DNA of 64,000 bases from assembly GCA_029532415.1 (NCBI GenBank), contig JAQOTA010000060.1, positions 2,294,001 to 2,358,000 on the forward strand, read 5' to 3'. Below the pieces are notes generated by a model. The model saw nothing but the letters and a program-made list of their open reading frames with translations, did no database searches and was not told the DNA's origin. Made by a program: the position numbers and the translations under genes. The stretch is from Marasmius tenuissimus (Eukaryota; Basidiomycota; Agaricomycetes; Agaricales; Marasmiaceae). Below are positions 22,153 to 32,184 of the stretch, piece after piece; positions within the stretch are counted from its first letter, which is position 1, and each line of letters begins with the position of its first letter.

Positions 22153-24128
22153 TCAAAGAAGCCGGTTATTGATACTTGGAGCGAATCCCACTCGTCCTCC
22201 AGAAGAATAGTCGAATGTGGCGTACCCTGAATAGTCCAAAAGATTTGTCAGTGTCGTCCTTCGAGTCAACAGACAAGGCATAGTAGCGCACGTACATGAT
22301 TTCAGAAACTCGTCCCCTGGGATATAGGGGAAAGACACAGATCAGCGAAAGAAAGCGGATATCGGAGTCCCACTTCGCACCTACGATCGCCAAATTGGAT
22401 GGCCAAGAGTCGTCCGGCATCGCGAGAATGCCCCCAACGCACCGGCTAGTACGATCGAGGCGTTAGAAGAGGACCCGAGCGTTGGTGGCAAGCTTTCTAT
22501 CGAACCTGGGATCTGAGCCAGTCACTCCTGTAAGGTTTCGATTCGGCCCCATCAGTACTCCAACCCCACGAAAGCGAGACTTCTGACCTTGATTAAAATC
22601 ATCCGGATGGATGGAATGAGGGCGGTTATCAAAAACGAGTTCGATCTTCACATCACTATTGCAAGGGTAGGTATAAAACCCTGCAAGATGGGGGGTCAAT
22701 CGGCGGGAATTATTTGCAATCATTGTCAACTCACCAACACCATATTCAGTTGCATTTCTCGCCCCTGGTATCTAGGAGGTCTTGTCAGTCAGCAGGGTGA
22801 GTTCACGCGATGTTGAGAACCTTAGAATAAAGCTGTTCTGCAGCATTGTTGGGGAGGTAGATGAGTGTTGTACCCGTGTCGATAGCCTGGTCATTGTTTA
22901 GCATGCACTACCGGAGGAAAGACGGAGACGAAGCTCACGTACAGCGGAGAGCTTCATCGAAAAGAGGTGCCATGAGCCATGAGCTGTGAAACCCTTGAGA
23001 GATATTGACCAGTACGCCTAAGATACGAGAGGTTCAGCCTCATTCCCAGCTTGCAAGCATGTTCGTACCCGACTGATGACTTGATTCCAGGAGGGAGGTC
23101 CAAGGGCCTTCGAGGGGTCAAGGCATCCTATGCACAGCTGGAAATATCTCTCAGACAGACCACAATATACCTCCTTCGGACTCACCTCCGAGCCTTCCTG
23201 GTGGCCTCTCTCCAGGTGGACTGAGAACACTGGAATGTTCACCTTCTTCTGGAGTATGGCGTTTTCCACAATAGTATACTCGTGGCACTGGGCAGTCGTG
23301 GAAAACGCGAGACCAAGAATTCCGTCGTTTGAATACGAATCGAAGTCGGAGCTTTTATGGCTGATTGCTGCGAAAGTCTGGTCTTCGACGACAATACCGG
23401 CGACTTGAACCCTTTCGACAGCGGTTGTACCATGGACCCAGCCCGTGCCCTAGAGCACAGAGCAAAATCAGCGAGCACTAGAGCGATGATAACGCGAAGC
23501 TCCTACATAGGTCACGTCGAATGGGGAGGCATTCTTCCGTCGCCGGTACGTTGAACTCTTGTGAGGTTCGTACTGTTTTGACCAACAGCGATCGCAACCA
23601 CAGGGTACCCAGAGGTCAGCTGAACCAGTGTCGATATCCATACCAAACACCTGTGCCGGCGTGCCTAACCCAACGTCTCCATAGTACAACAAGTCAATTC
23701 CCTCCTGGATTTCGTCGACGAGGGGAAGAGTGCCGTTGAGTGCTGGAAAGACAGTCGCTTCTGTGACCTGAGCAATCTCATCTACGCTTCCTACAGCCAG
23801 CATCCTGTCAATCATACTATCCACGTCTGGATAATTGCCATCGACGAAATCGGAGATGTCGTTTTCTGGATTGAGAAGGATAGTGTGCTCGCGGACTAGT
23901 CTGTATTTCCGAAGGACGCCTTGCAATTCAGAATGCTAAAAACGCGACATTGAGGTCCATTGACACGGGAACGTAGATCTCGCTCACCGTAAAGTCAAAG
24001 TTGAAATCGTGAGTTCTGACTGGATGGTTGAGAGCGCGACGGTTTACCGGCAGGATGTATCCAGTGCTAGTAGCAGAAAGTGTAGGATAAATGAGAGAAA
24101 ATGAAAGGAAAAGTGATAGCCTGGACAT
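22153..24128 (-). CDS. secreted pepsin-like aspartic protease (A1), 12 exons
   Basis: Exons (5' to 3') 23988-24128, 23507-23935, 23186-23449, 23069-23137, 22943-23017, 22821-22886, 22735-22771, 22588-22680, 22506-22527, 22381-22445, 22296-22316 and 22153-22226. Every junction keeps phase, giving about 451 residues. There is a signal peptide (MSRLSLFLSFSLIYPTLSA) and a propeptide to about residue 120. The first catalytic motif is DIDTGSADLWVP (Asp149) and the second AIDTGTTLIYLP (Asp329). Other family marks are NDGILGLAF, TYPCNSDVKIEL, SIHPDDFN and the closing WYATFDYS...VGFAP. It should be secreted and digest extracellular protein at acid pH. Exons of 21 and 22 bases and eleven introns in under 2 kb make it easy to mis-predict. 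Confidence 0.93.
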
Positions 24129-24295
24129 GATGGTGGTTAGAGATCGAGAACTAATTGTCTAGCTCAGAGTCAGTGACTGAGTTTGTAACTGCAAATGTGG
24201 TGGTACATGTCAATGAGCGTACATAAGATCAAACGAAAGGGACCCTCGTTGGACGCGTCTAATATCCGGCGTTCTAATCACGTAAACATCGGTAA

Positions 24296-24961
24296 TCAAA
24301 ACCTGTCCAATGACCGCAATAGTCGCCGATTCTTTTTCTCCTCGGCCTTGTCGGATTTAGCCATCCAGATTTTCCCATCCGCCACCCCAAACGAGAATCC
24401 GTCCTCCCTCCGTTCCTCCACCTTCAGTGTACTAGTGTCCCTCCATCGTGGCGTGTTATCAGTGCTCCTAATGTAAGCCCGTTTCCTCAGACACAAGATG
24501 AGGAAAATGGCGAGGATGGGAATGATCACAGCTAGGCAAGCGGCGGCTGCAACCCAGAATAACATTTCCCTCTGTTTGTCACCACTACTGGATGATTGAC
24601 TCGCTGCTCCCAAGCTAGTGGGCTGCTGACCATTGATGGTAATAGGCGTCGAAGACGTCGTGGCTGAGGCACTTTGGAAGGGGTAGAGTGTAACTGTTTG
24701 CACCTGGTATACCGTCGTGCCGGACTCCACGCGAGCAACAGTAAATGTCGTAGGAAGGACTACATTCGAGAGTGCTGAGACTGTATTTGCCTGTTCTGGT
24801 GGAGTGGCCAAGCCCAGCGTGTGGAGGTGTCCGGGGAACGTGGTGATTGAGCTCTCGTCCTGCTGTCTGGGAAGGACGAGCCTTCCAGCGGGAGCTGCTA
24901 GCACCGTCCTCTGCCCAAGTAAAGCACAGCAAAGGACGGCGAAAGAGAGAATGGAGTACAT
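24296..24961 (-). CDS. single-pass membrane protein with Ser/Thr-rich ectodomain
   Basis: One exon, 221 residues. A signal peptide (SILSFAVLCCALLG) ends near residue 24. About 115 residues of Ser/Thr-rich, probably O-glycosylated sequence follow, including TTFTVARVESGTTVYQVQTV. A single helix (FWVAAAACLAVIIPILAIFL) crosses the membrane, followed by basic residues (CLRKRAY) and a charged cytoplasmic tail. This is the layout of fungal cell-surface sensors of the Wsc/Mid2 kind and of many uncharacterised basidiomycete proteins; there is no WSC Cys pattern. Function unknown. Confidence 0.75.
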   Translation of the reverse strand: MYSILSFAVLCCALLGQRTVLAAPAGRLVLPRQQDESSITTFPGHLHTLGLATPPEQANTVSALSNVVLPTTFTVARVESGTTVYQVQTVTLYPFQSASATTSSTPITINGQQPTSLGAASQSSSSGDKQREMLFWVAAAACLAVIIPILAIFLILCLRKRAYIRSTDNTPRWRDTSTLKVEERREDGFSFGVADGKIWMAKSDKAEEKKNRRLLRSLDRF

Positions 24962-25005
24962 GATCAACTCTGATTCTAAGGGGTCCTGCCCCGAAGTTTT
25001 GGCAG

Positions 25006-25011
25006 TTTATA
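25006..25011 (-). promoter_or_regulatory. TATA-like box
   Basis: TATAAA on the minus strand, about 45 bases before the ATG at 24961. The spacing suits a TATA-driven gene with a short leader. Confidence 0.4.
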
Positions 25012-25200
25012 AAGAATTGAACGGTCGACGGACGAGACATCGCGGTATGGAGATCAATCGTGAGACTATCACCCCTCCGACACAGACAGGAGTGGTAAGG
25101 ACCTATTAATATTCTGGTCTTGAAAGCGACCATAGACGTATTGATGTTACAACAGGCAGATCCATACATGAAAGTGTACACAAAGGATAACGCAGGGACG

Positions 25201-26908
25201 TTAACGAACGAAACGGTAGACTTTCCATCCAATGAAAACCGTCATTACGGAGGCAAAAATCAGAACACCAGCCATTTCGATCATCACCTGCCGAAAAGCC
25301 ACTGTCGCCCTCTTCGTCAGTTGCGGATCTGCCTCGACCTTCTCATCATCCCAGCTCGGTTTCTCTTCACCGCCCGGTCTGAACTTAGTCCTCCTCATCC
25401 CCAGATAGCCTCTAACAGTCAGAACCATCCCAATCGCATAGACCCATCTCCGTTTCTCCAGCCAACCCCTCCTGATCGAGCGGCCGTAAGACCGGGAAAA
25501 CAGGACCGGAATAGCTTGAATCGCAAGGACCAACCTGGCCTTGATATTCATTTTCCATGACGGTTCTGGAACCTTCAGGTACGTTGCCAGCTCGTGCCCC
25601 AATAGCCGATGTGTCACAGCGCAATTCCACTCCAGGGTATTCCGCAACGGAGGACGACCAGTGGTAGCTCTAAGGATCGGCATGGTGGGGGCATGGAATG
25701 AAGTGTCGTCTTCGACGTCCGGCGAAAATAGATGGATAATAATGGAAGCCAGGAACTTGTCTGAGACCTCTACATCGCCAAAGTATCGTCTGAGGATAAC
25801 CGGCGACACCCCCATGTAGAACCCAATATGTCTCCATATGGCGAGAAACGCCTGAGCGTCTTCCCGTGTTGGTGTGAGCCCTAGGGCTGTGAGGGTCCAT
25901 AACGATACCGTAGAGAATGACGCCAGTCTAAATCACCAACGGGATAAGCAATTTTGCGGAAGACGGAAAGACGGGAAGACCACTGACGTCGCACTCATAT
26001 CTTCCTGACTGATCGGTACATCATTGACATGGGGATCGTCCGGTGCACGATGAGTCTTCGCCTTAACTCGTGCTCTAGCGACTCCATGAAGCATCCGCAC
26101 GCGAATGATGCTCTTCCAGCCCTCACCTCCCGGAAGTATGTGGCTCGCCCCTCTAGCATCAGAATCGGGGGCGTAACACCGCATGACATCTAGAACAAAC
26201 TGAAACGTTTCTAAGAGCCGACGATGAATTCTATCATTGGATGCTGCTGTAGCTTGCTGTTCAGGCGGCGAAGGGACAAGATAAGATACTGCCTCAAGGG
26301 TTCGAACGATACGAGGACTACATGAGACGATGAGCCATGAGTCCAGGGGGGTGAGAGATACGAATGAAATATTGACCTTGCGAATCCGCCTGCCAGACTG
26401 TAGTAGAGCAGAGATTGACCGATTTGGATGCTGTTGTCTAGAAATAGTGCCCTGCCCCGTTCGAACTGTTCGTCCGTTACACGGATGTCACTCGGTGGTA
26501 TGTCGGTAACAGCTTTCCAGAACGTGCTTGCAGGCGACGCGTTGTCGTGAGCATCGAGTTTCGCAACAAAGGTCTGTAGCTTGTGGTACAGGTCCATTCC
26601 AGCTGGAGAGTCATCGGACAAGAGGTGAAGAAGAGCTGCGTCACAGAGAGGATCCCCTTCCATCCTCCATCTGCTTGGTGATGAATTCTGAGGTGATTCA
26701 GCGAATATAGGTCAACTCACTTGAGAACCACTTCCTCCGATACACAGTGCTCGTCCCAAGCCATATGATGACCATAGAACTGGATTACATCCCCAGGCTT
26801 CAGGGTCGCTGTCTGCGAAGAATGCTTGATGCGGTGTATAGGTGTATCGGAGTCAATTCTAAGGCTTGCGCCTGTCGATGAGGGAACGTTGAGTTTGGGA
26901 GAAAGCAT
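25201..26908 (-). CDS. mpaB/latex-clearing-type (DUF2236) ER-bound oxygenase-like protein
   Basis: Exons 26721-26908, 26377-26670, 25988-26317 and 25201-25927 give about 512 residues. Early family marks are KWRMEGDPLCDAALLHLL and IGQSLLYYSLAGGFASPRIV, followed by RRLLETFQFVLDVM and IRVRMLHGVARARVK, the conserved R-x-R-x-L-H helix that in this family contributes haem- or metal-binding His. Near the end, WNCAVTHRLLGHELATYL supplies more His, and a hydrophobic helix (GVLIFASVMTVFIGW) should anchor the C-terminus. Relatives include the mycophenolic acid oxygenase MpaB and bacterial latex-clearing protein. Substrate unknown; no biosynthetic cluster surrounds it. Confidence 0.82.
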
Positions 26909-27441
26909 GAAAGAGTATAAGATGCCATTGGAGTCCTTTTAACCAGAGGAATGTTTCTTGTGATAAAGCCAATTCATACGAGGGATCATCTGACCATCCC
27001 GACGCTTGGGAGCTCGCTTGGGCCGCTCGCCAAGTGCTCATCATTATTGTCGGTGATGGCCGAGCCGATATTTTGCTTGTCATCGTCAATGATATCGAGC
27101 TCATGTTCCTCGACAGCCTTCGAAGCTCTTCAAAGATATCAATCCCCAGCCTGCCGAATATCTAAACTATCACATTTCTGTGTTCTTCGTCTACATCGTT
27201 ACTGCTCCTCCGCCAACTACCATTTGCCATGAGCGATTATGCAGCGTCTGCGACATAGGCTGGCTCCTGGAACGTCGACGAGAACGAGTTGACTATCGAA
27301 GGACTGGGTGAAGAATTCGAAATGCAAACGCCTGACTGTTTGGACAGCTTTGTTGGTCACCCCCTATAAGAACGCGTTCAAGCGCGACTTCAACTTGAAC
27401 TGGCTTTAGGTTCCCCTCAGATCTCCCTTTTCCCAACCGCC
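26909..27441. promoter_or_regulatory. divergent promoter region, oxygenase / GH16 gene
   Basis: 533 bases between divergent start codons, with no supported gene. A C+T-rich tract directly precedes the GH16 ATG, as is common for fungal promoters. Confidence 0.35.
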
Positions 27442-28750
27442 ATGCTACACGCTCTTGCTGCTTCTTGTCTTTTGTCCGTTCTTGCCGTCTCTGTACACAG
27501 TTCCTATACTCTTCAAGACACCTATACAGGCCATGACTTCTATGGATGGAAGTGGGAGACCTTTGACGATCCGACCCATGGCAGAGTAAACTATGTGGAC
27601 CAGAAAACTGCAATGGCACGGAATCTTTCCTATGGCGAGTTACTTGACATCACCTTTCGTACTGTGGGCTGATATCTGTTGAGCGTTGCAGTCACTTCCG
27701 ACAATGCATTCGTCATGAAAGCAGACTCGACCTCTGTGGTCCCTCCTGGAAGCAGAGGTCGCGACAGCATCAGAATCACCTCGCTGACAGCCTACGACAA
27801 AGCACTTTTTGTCGCGAACATATCTCATATGCCTGTTGGCTGCGGTACTTGGCCAGCGTTCTGGACGCTCAGTCAGAAAGGACCGTGGCCCAACGGAGGC
27901 GAAATAGATATCATCGAAGGTGCGTTTAGATACCGTTTTTCAGTCAGAAGCCCGACTTAGATCTTGTCCAGGCGTCCATGCCAACTCGCTCAACCTCGCT
28001 TCTTTGCACACGATTCCCCAATGCACCATGGATAAGGATATGTGCGGCGATCGCTCCTCTCTTCACACTGGGTACGATATACATTTTTGAGTACTACGCG
28101 AGGTTTCCTTACCTACGACACCTACAGGCATCCTGTCTCGACCGATTGCAACACCGCTGTCAACTATAACCAAGGGTGTGGTGTCGAATTTGCCAAAGCG
28201 ACTTCATATGGTCATGGCTTCAACCAGAACAAGGGCGGTTATTACATCTTGGAGAAAGGCTCGCCGATTCGAGTCTGGTTCCTTCCAAGGGGCGATCCCA
28301 AAATCGAGGAGTTGTTCGAGGGCGAGAGTCATTTTAAAACGATCAGCACCGACGACTTGCCGACAGTCCCAGACGCGATATTTCCGACTCGAACGAACTG
28401 TGACTACGGGGGTCATTTTGACGCTCATGCCATGGTTTTCGACGTGACTCTTTGTGTGAGCGTATTCATCCATTCTCGACGAGATCACGACTCATTCTTG
28501 CGCGAATTTAGGGCGACTGGGCAGGCAGCACCTTTTCGTCTGCTGGATGCGGGGCATCTTGTGTTGATTGTGAGTGCTTTAGGGTGATCGGATGAGTATA
28601 GCTAACTCTGTCGCATCTCTAGTCGTTGACAACAATCCTCAAGCCTTTGCCGAAGCGTATTGGGTAGTCGACTCTGTCAAGGTTTATACCAAGGACTCCG
28701 GCTATGATACCCTTCAAGCTCCCTTGTTCGCACAAGGCTCCGACTTGTAG
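27442..28750 (+). CDS. secreted GH16 endo-1,3(4)-beta-glucanase (laminarinase-like)
   Basis: Exons 27442-27634, 27692-27919, 27972-28071, 28128-28455, 28512-28569 and 28623-28750 give about 344 residues. Signal peptide MLHALAASCLLSVLAVSVHS. The mature part follows basidiomycete Lam16A-type enzymes closely: DPTHGRVNYVDQKTAMA, MPVGCGTWPAFWTL, the catalytic WPNGGEIDIIEG (nucleophile Glu135, acid/base Glu140), HFDAHAMVFDVTLC and NNPQAFAEAYW. It should cleave beta-1,3/1,4 or 1,3/1,6 glucan of plant or fungal walls outside the cell. The first intron (27635-27691) begins GCGAGT instead of GT; the usual GT is absent and only this join gives the expected protein. No cellulose-binding module. Confidence 0.93.
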
Positions 28751-28968
28751 ATTTACACCCAATACCTAGACCAATTCATCATCCTTTCCTGTTTCCCCAC
28801 GTTCTTCTCATTTCACAGTTCCCGCGGTGGGGGGTCCGGGTCATCGGTCAGGCGCTTGACTCCAGGTTCTTCAAACATCCGTGCCCCTCCTTTTACCCAC
28901 GTAGACTGGGAAGATTCAGACAAACAAGTTAGTGACGAAAGAACGGTCACACGGGGTTTTGAAGTGCA

Positions 28969-28974
28969 TATAAA
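28969..28974 (+). promoter_or_regulatory. TATA box of the CMD-like gene
   Basis: TATAAA 42 bases ahead of the ATG at 29016, in the context GCATATAAACC. Suggests a short leader and a regulated promoter. Confidence 0.45.
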
Positions 28975-29015
28975 CCGGCTCGGGTGTGCGGGGTCGCTTT
29001 TAACCTTCCGCTGTC

Positions 29016-29909
29016 ATGTCTTTCGTGAACAGGCTGGTCTTCGTTGTTCTTTTCTTCTTTACCCTAGGCGGGATACATTCGGTGTCGGGGCACTTGGAAA
29101 CTAGAGATGATGGGCTACCTGCCCGCGTTCCTTACGTTTTCCCACCGCCAGGAACAAATCCCGTATGTTGCCACTGGTAGTGGATGGTTGTGTTTTGCTC
29201 AGGCTGACGGTGAGTGTATCGTAGATTGCGGACAAAATTCGCACTCGACGGGCAAATGGGACGCTGCTCGACTTGGATGGTGCATTGTGAGTGGGAATGT
29301 AATCATGAACGGACAAACAACTGATGATCATGCTGCCTGTAGGCTCAACGCGCCACTCGTCGCGTCTACATGGGATGGTTTCTTCGGCGTGATTCGAGAT
29401 AACAACAGCTTGCCAGCGGATATGAGAGAATTGTTTGTGAGTATCCTTCTTCATGGAGTGTATCGCCTGCTCCTTCAATTGATAATCTTCTCAGATTCTC
29501 AGAATCGCGGTTCTAAATAACGCGTCTTACGAATGGTGAGCTCGCAAGCTAGACGGGGCAAACTGACCTGACGTTCCCAAATAGGATTCAGCATGAACCC
29601 GTCGGACGCTCAGCTGGTTTGACAACGGAACAGCTCCGCGCAATCCGATTTGCGCCTCCCTTCTCCCAAGAACCGGACTGTACTAGCGTCCTTGGAGAGA
29701 CCTTGAGCGCTGCTCTAGCCTTCACAGATTGGATCACAAAGTCTGTCCGTGTTCCCGACGATGTCTTCAACAACCTTCATCGCTTCCTCAATGATACACA
29801 GATGGTAGAAGCCACTGCAACGACCGGTGGTTATAACCTGGTCAGCAGATTCGTCGTAGCGTTGAACGTCGACGGGAAGATGGACGTTCCTGTACCCATC
29901 CCCAACTAG
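29016..29909 (+). CDS. secreted carboxymuconolactone decarboxylase/AhpD-like protein
   Basis: Exons 29016-29162, 29225-29286, 29343-29436, 29495-29535 and 29585-29909 give about 222 residues. The fold marks are LNAPLVASTWDGFF, LPADMRELFILRIAVLN, then YEWIQHEPVGR and LTTEQLRAIRF, ending with VEATATTGGYNLVSRFVVAL. This is the fungal group related to carboxymuconolactone decarboxylase. The peroxidase-type CxxC of AhpD is absent. A clear signal peptide (RLVFVVLFFFTLGGIHSVSG) precedes the domain, so it probably works outside the cell or in the secretory pathway, unusual for this fold. Substrate unknown. It lies 265 bases after the GH16 gene on the same strand. Confidence 0.86.
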
Positions 29910-30009
29910 GTGTACATTGTACGGAGAGCTCCAGGTCTGTGACGGTATTCTCGCCAGTGATTACAGTCTAAGTAGTATGATACTCATTAAATACTGCAAA
30001 TGGTGTAGA

Positions 30010-31824
30010 TTAAGCCCCTCCCGTCTCTATAAACGTTTGTGCTGAACTATCGAGTGCGGAATGACGCTTTTGAGACGCATGCCGTTCCGCCAACTTCTTT
30101 CCCTCCGTCACCCTGTCCACTGCTCTCTTGTAAGTTAAGGCTGTCGCCCGCTGGAATTCCGCCGTGGGCGTGTGCTTCATCTCAACCATCTCGGCCAACG
30201 CAATCTCGTATCTCTGGTCGCCTTCATATGCACATGTTTCTATGATCTTCTTGTAGGTGTGAGCCGGGGGAGTGAATCCAGCACCTTTCATTTCCTCCAG
30301 GAAGTAGAAGGCATCTTCGTACGAGTCTTGGGTTACCGCGAGGTCAATCAAAAGCTCGTATGTTCGTTGGTTGGGAGCAATGGATGCCTTTTTCATGTCG
30401 TCCAAGATCAAATCCCCGAGTGGGTGCTGCGCAGCGACGGCACCTTCTAAAAGGAAGTGGTATGTGTCCTGGTCTGGCTGGAGTTTGAGGTCTGGAGCGG
30501 ACTTGTAGGCACCAACTGCTCGTTGTAAGTCGCGACCGGCGGCGCGAATGATAACATTGAGATCAGAGATGTGGACATCCGGCATGTTCTCGACGATGTT
30601 CCAGGCATTGTCGAGCAGTTTTTCGTCCGTTCTCAGTACGTTCGAGAAAGGCTCTATGGCTGTGGGTGATATGTGAATTCCAGAGGAACGCATGATTCTG
30701 AAGGTGGAGAAGGCCTCTTCAATCTGATGTCCGCGAGCGAAGGCTTCAACAAGAGGAACGAAGTGTTGTTCTTTCCATGGGATCTTGCTTTGCCTCAATA
30801 CTCTGAGGACGTCCGAGGCAAGGTCTGGTAATGCATGTCGCCCGGCGGTTTTGAGGACAGCAAGGTATACATCTTCATCGAGTTTCAGCGCCTCATTTCG
30901 AAGGACTGCCTCCCAGCATTTTACCGTGCCTTCTTTCTATCAATCGTTTTCCACTCAGTTCAGGTCGACAGATACAAGATCGGGACACGTACCCACTCCA
31001 GAATCGCAGACGCCTTCAAGCACTCCTCCCAAACGTCCAGGCTGAGGGTTCTTACAGAACTCTCTTGATATTTCTCCAATAGGTCCAGTGCCAGTCGAGG
31101 ATGCCCGGCCTTGGCTGCTAGAAGAACGATGTGTTCCATTGCTCCCAGCTCCGGTTCGAGTCCTTTGGCCCACATGTCATGCAAGTGCTTCAAGCACATC
31201 TCGAAGTTTCCAGCGTGTGCGAAGATCCGAAATATTGCGGAGTACGTGGCAGAGTTGGGTTCAATTCCTTTCTCTGACATGGTCTGCAGGACTGACCACA
31301 AGTGGGGTGAATTTCTATGTGCATTTGCCTATAAATTTGCGTCAAAGGTGAACATGCGCGAGAAAGAACGACACTTTGACCTCCAATAACAGGTTGTAGC
31401 TCGTGACATCTGGTTCTATTCCTGACAGAGCCATGTCATCCATAACCGCATAGGCTTCGTTCCCTGCGAGAGCGTCGGCCAGACATCGTAGTATGAGATG
31501 ATAGGTTTTCAGGTCTGGACGGATGTTCTTGCTCTTCATTTCGCTTGTAATAAAGAAGCAAAGATTGGGTTGCCTAGAAGTTGCTGCATACTCCAAGCGG
31601 GAGTGAAAATTCTCCAATTCTGTGCCACCCTTGATCTTTTTGGTGTACGAGGTGTTGGGCTTATTTCTCCATGGTCTGGCGCGTAGGGTTGACTCCGACG
31701 GAGGGGGAGATTGGTTGATGTCGTGAGTAGAGTGAGATAGTTGAGAGACGGCGATATTACGCGTGGCAGGGCGACATTGCGGAGGGACGCGACGAGGGAT
31801 ACGGCGGATGGAGGAGGAGAGCAT
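30010..31824 (-). CDS. mitochondrial pentatricopeptide repeat (PPR) protein
   Basis: Exons 31381-31824, 30993-31328 and 30010-30936 give about 568 residues. The N-terminus is basic, Ser/Arg-rich and free of acids (LSSSIRRIPRRVPPQCRPAT), as expected of a mitochondrial presequence. PPR-like 35-residue helical pairs are visible, for example NIRPDLKTYHLILRCLADAL, GIEPDVTSYNLLLE, GIEPNSATYSAIFRIFAHAG, ASIAPNQRTYELLIDLAV and GAGFTPPAHTYKKIIETCAY. Fungal PPR proteins bind specific mitochondrial transcripts and support their processing or translation. The exact orthologue cannot be named. Divergent from rad21; converges with the CMD-like gene, with 100 bases between their stops. Confidence 0.8.
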
Positions 31825-32184
31825 AGTGCGCAAGATTCCGGGCCCGTGTGCAGCTGAGAATTTCCGAGGTCACGTGCCAATCCCACGATATCAAGGCTAC
31901 CGTGAAGTTTGAGTTCGAGAGTCGAAGGTAGTGAAGAAGCATTGCTTCTGATAACATATTTTCTTGGTGAGTAGCTAGTAAAAAAGTCTTATAAGCTCTG
32001 TGATAGGCGAGAAATGGGCCCTTTCTCAAGTATATGAGTTCATAAACGCGTCGACGCGCCTCGGACCACGTGCCTCTTGTTTCCAGTCACGCGATTCACT
32101 TGCCAAATAGAGCCAAATCAACAGGCACATGCGAGACAGTTTGTTTTGACGCGACGCGACACCTTTCCTCCCCCCTTTATCATC

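Noticed and set aside
23928..23987. Reading exon 1 of the aspartic protease through to its in-frame stop as a separate small protein
   Set aside because: The GTGAGC donor at 23987 and the acceptor before 23935 join the signal peptide to the protease propeptide in phase.
31140..31165. tRNA-like GGTTCGAGTCC word
   Set aside because: It lies in a PPR coding exon and no cloverleaf can be drawn around it.
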